From positions 1-5,429 of the forward strand of contig JAFGJF010000526.1 in NCBI GenBank assembly GCA_016929205.1: 5,429 nucleotides of DNA, given 5' to 3'. Every line of letters begins with the position of its first letter. The stretch's first letter is position 1. Under the pieces are notes generated by a model. The model searched no databases. It was not told where the DNA came from and was given only the letters and a program-made list of their open reading frames with translations. Position numbers and translations under genes: made by a program. This document shows positions 1 through 5,429 of the stretch, in pieces. This stretch comes from Anaerolineae bacterium (GTDB lineage: Bacteria; Chloroflexota; Anaerolineae; JAFGEY01).

Positions 1-16
1 GCATCTTGTTGCACGA

Positions 17-3000
17 TCAAAAGATTTCATTCAAGATCCTGCCCATTGCGGCGATCAACAAGTCGGCGTCGCTCTCGGCAAACGGCATCGGCGGCCTGAT
101 CTTGACCACGTTGTGGTAGGGTCCATCGGTTCCCAGCAGGATACCGCGATCGCGCATGCGGTTGGCGACAAAAGACGCCTCTTTGCCCGCCGGTTCCAGC
201 GTCTCCCGGTCTCGCACCAACTCGATTCCCAGGAACAACCCCGAACCGCGCACGTCGCCCACAATTTCATACCTCTGCTTGAACTCGCGCAGCCCGGCAA
301 GCATGTGTTCGCCCACGCGCGAGGCGTGCGCCTGCAGATTCTCCTCGAGCACCACGTCCAACACAGTTAGGCCAATTGCACAAGAGACCGTGCTGCCGCC
401 AAACGTGCTGAAAAACTCCATGCCATTATCGAACGCATAGGCGATATCGGCCGTGGTGATCACGGCGCCGATGGGATGCCCGTTGCCGATCGGTTTGCCC
501 AAAACGACAATGTCCGGCACGACGCCCTGCGCCTCAAAGGCATAAAAATGCGAGCCGGTGCGCCCATAGCCGGTCTGCACCTCGTCGGCGATGCACACCC
601 CGCCACTCTCGCGCACGTGGCGATAGACCTGGGCCAGATATCCTTGTGGAAAGATGATCTGCCCACCGACGCTGGGGCAACTTTCGGCGATGAACCCGGC
701 CAGCCCGATGCCGCGCTCACTCAACGCCTGGCTGACCTGCAAGACGTGTCCCGCGTATTTTTCCGCCGCTTGAGGATCATCGACCTTGTACGGGCCGCGA
801 TAGACATCAGCGACCGGCACCGTATGCACCCATGGTGGCGCGCCGCCGCCGCCAGGGCCATCGTGTTTGTAGGGGCTGATGTCGATCAGCGTCGTCGTAT
901 GTCCGTGGTAAGCGCCATCCAGCACAATGATGTCGCGCTGCCCGGTGTACGTTCTGGCCAGACGCAGCGCCAGTTCGTTGGCCTCGCTGCCCGAATTGAC
1001 AAAAAAACAGACACTGAGCGGATCCGGCAGCGTCGCGCACAATCGTTCAGCATAGCGGGTGAGGTTATCGTGCAGATAGCGCGTGTTGGTATTGAGCACC
1101 GTCATCTGCTGCTGCCCGGCGCGCACGACACGCGGGTGACAGTGTCCTACATGGGGCACGTTGTTGTACGCATCCAGGTAACACCGGCCGGTCTCGTCGT
1201 ACAAGTACTGCATCCAGCCTCGCTCGATCTTGAGCGGGTCGCTGTAGCCGATGCTCAGATTGCGGCCGATGTAACGCCGCCTGGCAACGAGCGTGTCCGC
1301 CTTGCTCGGTTCCTGTGCCGGGAAGCGGCAAGCTGGAATGCCGAGGATGAGGTTAGTGTCCGGTGAAAACGCGGCCCAGATGCGGCGCAGGCTGGCCCGG
1401 CACACACCAGGGAAATCACAGTCGAGGCCGAGCAAGTCGGTGATGATCTGAAAATGCAGGTGCGGCGTCCAACCCCCATTTTCATCCGCAGTGCCGATCG
1501 TCCCGATCTGCTGCCCTTGTGAGATCGTTTGTCCTACTTGGAGCTTTGCCAACGATGCTGCACTCAAGTGACCGTACAGCGTATAAAATAGCTTGGCCTC
1601 ACAAGCCAGATCGTTTTCTGCAGCGCCATCATCCGTCCGGTGTTGTAGAACGATTAACTGACCGTAATCCTGGGGGGCATCGTTTTTGGCAAATGCATAG
1701 ACAGTGCCCGCCAACGGCGCATAGACCGGCGTGCCAGCCCCGGTAAACAGATCGATCCCCAGGTGCACGGTACGGCGTTCATCTGCCGGTCTATCGCCGC
1801 CTGAGTATCCACTTGCCAGCTCTTTTTCAAACAACGGCGCGTTGTACAGCAGGCGGGATTCGTTGTAGCGACCGATGCCGACCTGCGCGCCGCTTGCACT
1901 CATCCGTTCGAACAACCGCCTCGCCAGTGCTGATGCCACATTGAGTCGTGGATCGCCGCTGACGAGCGGGCTGCCGACGCTCAGGTCAAAAACCTCGCAC
2001 GCGGCAGTGCGCAGATCCATGCCCAGCACAGGAGCCATCGCATTTGCCTGGAGCCGCAGCCAGTTGGATATCGGCTCAGCGTCTGGCACGGCAGCCAACC
2101 CGCAGGCGTGTCGAAAGGTGGCTTCTGCAAAGCGAGGAGGAATCCGGGCCAACTTGGGCAGGATATGGAGAATCGGCTGCTGGCTGATCGTCAAATACGC
2201 ATCGTCAGGGCGTTGTTTTGCCTGATGTGCCGCCATACAGGCACTCACACAAAGCCTCATACACACCATCCCAAAAAGTACAGCCATCTCGTCACCTTGA
2301 AGCGGATTGTGGGCGTGATACCCCTGTACCACGTGTGCCGCAGCAATCAACGGATCGTCTTTGCCCAAGACCGCATAGGCGATGGCGACGGCGAGGTCAC
2401 CCACCGTATAGCTGTAGACCATATCGCCAAAATCAATGATCCCGGCAACGCGCTGGTAACGCGTATCGAGGTCATCCCCCTCGCTTACGATGACGTTATA
2501 GTTGTTGGCATCGTTGTGAATGGCACTCTGGCGCAATTGAGGCAACAACGACACGACCGTGCGCTCATAATTGGCGACAAATTGGCCGATCAACGCGCGC
2601 AGATCATCTTCCGCGATCAGGGATTGATATCGATCGATCACCTGCAAGGCGTTGGCCAGATCCCAGTTGAACTCACGATGAATCGCCGGATGATCGAACC
2701 GGGCCAGGGTTCGATCCAACCGTCCAAGGAACTCACCCAGGCTGCAAAGCAGTCCGGCAGAATGCTGTCCCACCTCTCCAAGGGGTATGCCTGGCACATA
2801 GCTCGCCAGCCGCACCAGGTGGGGCACCCCGGCCGGTGAACGGACCTCGGTAATGAGCTCGCCCATTCTGGCTGGCACAACCCGCGAACAGCCCAATCCC
2901 GCCTTGGTCAGATGGGCCATCGCCTGGTTTTGTGCGTCCAATTGGGCGCGATCTTCGAGTGCGTTGGCGACCTTGAGCACAAAGCGCTCACTTTTTTCGG

Positions 3001-3130
3001 CCTCAAGCAAGAAATTCTGATCACGTTCGCTCGGCAAGGACATCGCCGTAGCATCTAGGCCATACAATTCGCGGGCAAACTTCGCCGCCTCTTGGGTGCT
3101 AAAACGGGGGGTATGTTCCAAAAGTGACAT
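17..3130 (-). CDS. Trifunctional fusion: APH-family kinase, M23 metallopeptidase, class III PLP-dependent phospho-lyase (aminotransferase fold)
   Basis: This 1037-residue protein has three enzyme domains. Residues ~1-335 are an aminoglycoside-phosphotransferase-like kinase: a probable ATP-site lysine in FVLKVAN (K53), the catalytic loop HNDANNYN (H205, D207, N212) and a Mg-binding IDFGD (D233). Residues ~445-570 are an M23/LytM peptidase: HLGID (H456, D460), YGHL (H521) and HLHF (H557, H559) supply the zinc ligands and catalytic histidines. Residues ~615-1037 are a class III aminotransferase fold: NSGSEAN (712-718), YHGHT (741-745), DEVQTGYGR (849-857) and the PLP lysine in GKPIGNGHP (K879). 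The YHGHT...ISPYK, YRG.Y and DGP..NV.KI.PPM signatures match human ETNPPL/PHYKPL, which eliminate phosphate and ammonia from phosphoethanolamine or phosphohydroxylysine. Kinase plus lyase therefore suggests amino-alcohol breakdown; the exact substrate is inferred. There is no signal peptide or membrane segment, so it is probably cytosolic. M1 is chosen because a GAGG lies 10 nt upstream. Only 16 bases follow the stop. Confidence 0.93.
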   Translation of the reverse strand: MSLLEHTPRFSTQEAAKFARELYGLDATAMSLPSERDQNFLLEAEKSERFVLKVANALEDRAQLDAQNQAMAHLTKAGLGCSRVVPARMGELITEVRSPAGVPHLVRLASYVPGIPLGEVGQHSAGLLCSLGEFLGRLDRTLARFDHPAIHREFNWDLANALQVIDRYQSLIAEDDLRALIGQFVANYERTVVSLLPQLRQSAIHNDANNYNVIVSEGDDLDTRYQRVAGIIDFGDMVYSYTVGDLAVAIAYAVLGKDDPLIAAAHVVQGYHAHNPLQGDEMAVLFGMVCMRLCVSACMAAHQAKQRPDDAYLTISQQPILHILPKLARIPPRFAEATFRHACGLAAVPDAEPISNWLRLQANAMAPVLGMDLRTAACEVFDLSVGSPLVSGDPRLNVASALARRLFERMSASGAQVGIGRYNESRLLYNAPLFEKELASGYSGGDRPADERRTVHLGIDLFTGAGTPVYAPLAGTVYAFAKNDAPQDYGQLIVLQHRTDDGAAENDLACEAKLFYTLYGHLSAASLAKLQVGQTISQGQQIGTIGTADENGGWTPHLHFQIITDLLGLDCDFPGVCRASLRRIWAAFSPDTNLILGIPACRFPAQEPSKADTLVARRRYIGRNLSIGYSDPLKIERGWMQYLYDETGRCYLDAYNNVPHVGHCHPRVVRAGQQQMTVLNTNTRYLHDNLTRYAERLCATLPDPLSVCFFVNSGSEANELALRLARTYTGQRDIIVLDGAYHGHTTTLIDISPYKHDGPGGGGAPPWVHTVPVADVYRGPYKVDDPQAAEKYAGHVLQVSQALSERGIGLAGFIAESCPSVGGQIIFPQGYLAQVYRHVRESGGVCIADEVQTGYGRTGSHFYAFEAQGVVPDIVVLGKPIGNGHPIGAVITTADIAYAFDNGMEFFSTFGGSTVSCAIGLTVLDVVLEENLQAHASRVGEHMLAGLREFKQRYEIVGDVRGSGLFLGIELVRDRETLEPAGKEASFVANRMRDRGILLGTDGPYHNVVKIRPPMPFAESDADLLIAAMGRILNEIF

Positions 3131-3140
3131 AGGTTGAATA

Positions 3141-3144
3141 CCTC
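3141..3144 (-). promoter_or_regulatory. Ribosome binding site of the fusion gene, overlapping the upstream stop codon
   Basis: On the minus strand, GAGG lies 10 nt before the ATG at 3130. The TGA stop of the 199-residue gene (3145-3143) shares bases with it (TGAGG). This favours M1 over the internal M30 and suggests that ribosomes finishing the upstream gene help start the fusion. Confidence 0.6.
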
Positions 3145-3742
3145 ATAGATGGTCGTGGTATTGGACCTGCTGAAGAAAAGGAAAATCAGCCGGAATAACG
3201 TCTAGCTTGAGTAGTGGACGCACAGCCAAACGACTCATCCATTGCTCGGTTGGCTTCCCATCCGCATCTCGTATCTGTTCAAAGGAATCGCGTGGCAAGA
3301 TGTACATCATACCATCCGTCCATGGTTGATCGTAGAGGGTGCTCGATGAAAAGTAATAAACCTTGCCCCCTGGCTCGCGACGACAGCCATTGTTTACCGA
3401 AAATGGGTATGGCTTGCGATCCAGGATCGCAAAGAACATGGGCCAGATGCCATCAGAGGCGGCAAACACGGCATGGATGACCCGCCCGGCATTGTCGCTC
3501 TCGGCTCTCGGCTCGAGGATCTCGATGTCGGAACGGTTGGATCCGTGCACAAGAACGTGATGCCGCTCCACCAGATAGTGCAGGAAGGTATACTTGGGGT
3601 AAGGATATGTCAATTGCACGTATGGAACGTCGTCGCCTGAATAGGCCAACGCGTTTGAGAAAAGCCGATCAAAGGCGCGCTGCTTGCGCTCATCCAGTTG
3701 CAGAGCTGGAAAGTGAATATATCTAGGTACAGACGATCCCAT
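3143..3742 (-). CDS. Uncharacterised 199-residue protein, possibly ADP-ribosyltransferase-like
   Basis: I cannot assign a named family. The protein is complete and soluble-looking, with no signal peptide or transmembrane helix. Its most distinctive segments are VLVHGSNRSDIEILEPR (63-79), VFAASDGIWPMFFAIL (92-107), KVYYFS (127-132) and EQWMSRLAVRPLLKLDVIPADFPFL-like C-terminal residues (from E166). A His-Gly-Ser strand, then a strand with Tyr, then a late Glu, is the order seen in H-Y-E type ADP-ribosyltransferase folds, with H66, Y129 or Y130, and E166 as candidates. This is my inference from motif spacing, not a recognised match. The start is well supported: GGAGGAGG sits just before ATG. 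It is followed after 12 bp by the kinase/peptidase/lyase fusion and is probably in the same transcript. Its codon use is less GC-biased than that of addA, which could reflect later acquisition. Confidence 0.85.
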   Translation of the reverse strand: MGSSVPRYIHFPALQLDERKQRAFDRLFSNALAYSGDDVPYVQLTYPYPKYTFLHYLVERHHVLVHGSNRSDIEILEPRAESDNAGRVIHAVFAASDGIWPMFFAILDRKPYPFSVNNGCRREPGGKVYYFSSSTLYDQPWTDGMMYILPRDSFEQIRDADGKPTEQWMSRLAVRPLLKLDVIPADFPFLQQVQYHDHL

Positions 3743-3745
3743 GTG

Positions 3746-3753
3746 CCTCCTCC
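3746..3753 (-). promoter_or_regulatory. Strong Shine-Dalgarno sequence of the 199-residue gene
   Basis: GGAGGAGG on the minus strand ends 3 nt before the ATG at 3742; taken as GGAGG (3753-3749), the spacer is 6 nt. It fixes the start codon. No convincing -35/-10 pair was seen in the 54 bp between this gene and the short frame upstream, so the transcript probably begins farther upstream. Confidence 0.75.
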
Positions 3754-3796
3754 ATTTGTTTGGATCTGTGCAAAGTGAAGCGTGGTGTCATACCTT

Positions 3797-3976
3797 TCAG
3801 GATGTCCTTCCCGGTGCGCTACCGGTGATAAACTGCATCTTGTAAGCATCTCTTCTGTCTAAATTTACGAAACTTGGATAGTCAGGAACCTCGTCAATCA
3901 TTTGCAGGATCTGGTCGATATCGTATGACACCCGTCGTATCGTTACCACACGCCGACCTTCCTCGCTCTCTACCAT
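3797..3976 (-). CDS. Short hypothetical frame (59 codons), perhaps the 3' remnant of a lost gene
   Basis: From the ATG at 3976 this frame encodes a 59-residue, charged, protein-like sequence (MVESEEGRRVVTIRR at the start, then YDIDQILQMIDEVPDYPSF, ending SAPGRTS). I recognise no family. Its composition, with an amphipathic DIDQILQMI stretch and acidic and basic clusters, looks like real coding sequence, unlike the overlapping GNAT frame at the same place. No good Shine-Dalgarno precedes the ATG, and the frame stays open upstream into the acetyltransferase remnant. It may therefore be the C-terminal end of a gene whose front was lost at a junction near 3985, rather than an intact small gene. 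GC content is low: by hand count 23 of 60 bases at 3841-3900 are G or C. It ends 54 bp before the 199-residue gene. Confidence 0.35.
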   Translation of the reverse strand: MVESEEGRRVVTIRRVSYDIDQILQMIDEVPDYPSFVNLDRRDAYKMQFITGSAPGRTS

Positions 3977-4067
3977 AACCCATGTTGGCATAGGCATGCA
4001 CGGCGGGCCAATCGTCTTGCCTGAATTCGCGCAATATGAGCCGGGGGGTCTCAAGTGAAATCACCAT
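3894..4067 (-). pseudogene. Truncated GNAT-family acetyltransferase (N-terminal fragment, RimJ/RimL-like)
   Basis: The first ~28 residues (MVISLETPRLILREFRQDD then WPAVHAYAN) are a textbook start of a RimJ/RimL-type GNAT N-acetyltransferase: the ETPRLILR strand followed by the F..DDW..VH.YA helix. After about residue 28 the frame turns into arginine/glycine-rich sequence with no GNAT features and stops at 57 residues. Full-length members are about 170-190 residues, so the acetyl-CoA-binding motif is missing. The ATG overlaps the addA stop (ATGGTGA), with GTG as the next codon, an arrangement expected of a once-coupled downstream operon gene. A simple frameshift does not rescue it, because the neighbouring frame does not continue a GNAT domain. 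A deletion or insertion junction near 3985 is the best explanation. An assembly join is the alternative. Confidence 0.7.
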
Positions 4068-5429
4068 GATGCTGGCACAACCATCACCCGGTTGCCTACA
4101 TTCAAGAAAACCCACATCGCCTCTGCCTCAACGCCCAACTGCGAACGAACGGCGTGCCGATAGCGCTGCACCTGCTCGTCGTATCCCTTTTCTCGGATAT
4201 GAGTGCGCAGTCCATCCTCAGAACGCTGACGATCGGTTTTGAATTCGACAATCTTGTACCTGTCGCCCACCCGGCAGAGCAGGTCGATAACGCCGTTCTC
4301 TACCCGGGTATGTCCCGGCGTTCCTTCCACGATTATGCTAAAGGGCAGTTCGTGCCAGCGCTGGGCGGCATCCAACTCTTTCCACAGAGGATCGGCGCGA
4401 AAACGGCGCAGGATACGCATCGCGGTCTGGATAGAAGCGTGCACCAGATCTGGATCGACGACGCCCATTTGCAATACCAGCGGCCGCAGGAGCCCTTTCA
4501 AGTCATCCTCCTCAAATCGCCAGCGACGCAGCGCGGCATGGACCAACGTCCCCACTACCCATGCCGGGGCAGAGACGCGCCTGGTGCGGGGCAAAACGCG
4601 CCACACCCGGCGCGGCGGTTGCGCCTCGTACGCCTCTAGTTTGCCATCCACGTCTGATGCAAAAGTGAGAACAAGTGGCGCGACCAGATCTCGACGCAAG
4701 TCGCCGGGTGCGCTGCGCGTGGGCTGTGTATTCGCCAGGGAGAGACGTTCTTCACACCACGGATAAATCCAACACCCGATGTCAAGTGCACTCACCGACC
4801 GGCCGGGCAGCGACAACTTTAGCGGCTCAAGCGGCGTTCCGGCCATCGCCACCTCATCCAGGCCTGCCACTCGGCCCAGGCGCCCGAGCCAACCGGTCAT
4901 CTGCAATGCGCCACCTTTGAGGATCTTGGTGTGCGCGCTGACGAGCAGCTTTTCGCGGGCACGGGTGGCGGCCACGTAGAGCAAACGGCGATCCTCCGCC
5001 TCATCTCGCTCAACATTCCGTAATCCAGCCAACAGGTGTGCGGCCGGGCGCCGATTTTCCTCGTCGTGCAGGTCCATCGTGACACCCAGCTTGTCGTCCA
5101 GCAGCACGCGATCCACCCCCTGACGCCCGGCGTGGGCCGCGTCGGCAATGACGACCACCGGGAACTCGAGTCCCTTGGATTTGTGCACGGTCATCAGTTG
5201 CACAGCGCTGCCAGCTTCGGTCGGCGCTTCGCTCTCCCGCGCGCCAACGTCGCGCAGCGTGCGCACGTATTCCACAAACTCGCGCACGCTGACCAGGCCG
5301 CTGGTGTGCGCGTCGGCCAACAACTTGTCTACATTGCGCCGCGCGCGTGCCCCTCCCTCTGCAGACTGCAAAGCGGTGCGATAATGCGTCTGGTCCAGCA
5401 GACGCTTGAGCAGCGTCGCCACCGGCACA
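4061..5429 (-). CDS. addA: UvrD/Rep-family helicase-nuclease, AddA/RecB-like, C-terminal part (5' end off the window)
   Basis: The visible 455 residues are the end of a double-strand-break-processing helicase-nuclease. Such enzymes unwind and degrade DNA ends to load RecA in homologous recombination. Residues ~76-95 hold helicase motif V (TVHKSKGLEFPVVVIADA) and ~147-162 motif VI (RRLLYVAATRAREKL). Residues ~290-430 form a RecB-type nuclease: H297 in GTLVHAAL, E360, D382 in GVIDLL, E395 and K397 in VEFKTD, and a QxxxY motif (Q419, Y423). All nuclease residues are present, so it should be active. The cysteine set of the Fe-S nuclease type (AddB) is absent. The Walker A and other N-terminal motifs lie beyond the right edge; the GTG at 5428 is only the first in-frame codon of that kind and not a real start. 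Whether an addB partner lies upstream cannot be seen. A RecB or stand-alone UvrD-nuclease assignment is less likely but possible, so the symbol is provisional. The stop overlaps the acetyltransferase remnant. Confidence 0.88.
   Translation of the reverse strand, partial: VPVATLLKRLLDQTHYRTALQSAEGGARARRNVDKLLADAHTSGLVSVREFVEYVRTLRDVGARESEAPTEAGSAVQLMTVHKSKGLEFPVVVIADAAHAGRQGVDRVLLDDKLGVTMDLHDEENRRPAAHLLAGLRNVERDEAEDRRLLYVAATRAREKLLVSAHTKILKGGALQMTGWLGRLGRVAGLDEVAMAGTPLEPLKLSLPGRSVSALDIGCWIYPWCEERLSLANTQPTRSAPGDLRRDLVAPLVLTFASDVDGKLEAYEAQPPRRVWRVLPRTRRVSAPAWVVGTLVHAALRRWRFEEDDLKGLLRPLVLQMGVVDPDLVHASIQTAMRILRRFRADPLWKELDAAQRWHELPFSIIVEGTPGHTRVENGVIDLLCRVGDRYKIVEFKTDRQRSEDGLRTHIREKGYDEQVQRYRHAVRSQLGVEAEAMWVFLNVGNRVMVVPASW

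Noticed and set aside
476..1366. 296-codon open frame on the plus strand opposite the phospho-lyase domain
   Set aside because: It is antisense to a domain with unmistakable PLP-enzyme motifs, and its own translation shows no recognisable family. Long antisense frames are expected in GC-rich coding DNA.
2108..2839. 243-codon open frame on the plus strand opposite the kinase domain
   Set aside because: It is antisense to the APH catalytic motifs and has no ribosome binding site or recognisable domain; it is a shadow of the real gene.
3496..3516. Short tandem repetition of ctctcgg
   Set aside because: Only two to three imperfect copies, inside coding sequence of the 199-residue gene, so probably chance codon use.
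3811..3825. Inverted repeat CCGGT-gcgct-ACCGG as a terminator
   Set aside because: The stem is only 5 bp, there is no T-run after it in either direction, and it lies within the end of the short reading frame.
3610..3849. 79-codon minus-strand frame overlapping the start of the 199-residue gene
   Set aside because: It overlaps, in another frame, a gene with a strong Shine-Dalgarno and a better protein sequence, and shows no domain of its own.
3743..3900. Promoter candidates (TTGACG near 3898-3893; TAAATT-like hexamer near 3866)
   Set aside because: The spacing between the -35-like and -10-like hexamers is about 24 nt, too long for a standard promoter, and no better pair was found.
4068..4115. 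Upstream ATG at 4115 as an earlier start for the acetyltransferase remnant
   Set aside because: The 16 extra residues are out-of-frame addA sequence; GNAT homology begins at the ATG at 4067.
4154..4766. Overlapping plus-strand frames opposite the nuclease domain of addA
   Set aside because: The minus strand carries the full nuclease motif set here; the plus-strand products are basic, low-complexity sequence.

Overview
The window most likely comes from a bacterial chromosome. It is GC-rich overall, and every supportable gene lies on the minus strand, so transcription runs from the right edge to the left. No decisive taxonomic marker is present. The wording of the helicase-nuclease C-terminus (a 'APAWVVGTLVHAALRRW'-type segment) and the large kinase/peptidase/phospho-lyase fusion remind me of Chloroflexota, but this is recalled resemblance only and should be treated as tentative.

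In transcription order: (1) 5429-4061, the C-terminal 455 residues of an AddA/RecB-type UvrD-family helicase with a complete PD-(D/E)XK nuclease domain; its N-terminus lies beyond the right edge. (2) 4067-3894, the first ~28 codons of a GNAT acetyltransferase that overlaps the addA stop codon and is then cut off. (3) 3976-3797, a short, lower-GC reading frame of unknown identity that begins about where the GNAT homology ends. (4) 3742-3143, a 199-residue protein with a strong ribosome binding site; it has no name I recognise, but its motifs suggest an ADP-ribosyltransferase-like fold. (5) 3130-17, a 1037-residue protein fusing an APH-family small-molecule kinase, an M23 (LytM-type) metallopeptidase and a class III PLP enzyme closely resembling ethanolamine-phosphate / phosphohydroxylysine phospho-lyases.

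Genes 4 and 5 are separated by 12 bp, and the stop codon of gene 4 lies inside the Shine-Dalgarno region of gene 5, so they are probably co-transcribed and translationally coupled. The fusion reads as a pathway on one chain: the kinase would phosphorylate the hydroxyl of an amino alcohol, and the lyase would eliminate phosphate and ammonia to give an aldehyde. The peptidase between them keeps all five expected catalytic and metal-binding residues, yet the protein has no export signal. This is the main biological puzzle here.

Between addA and the 199-residue gene, the broken acetyltransferase and a sharp drop in GC mark a likely rearrangement junction near position 3985. No RNA gene, CRISPR array, insertion sequence, convincing promoter or intrinsic terminator was found.
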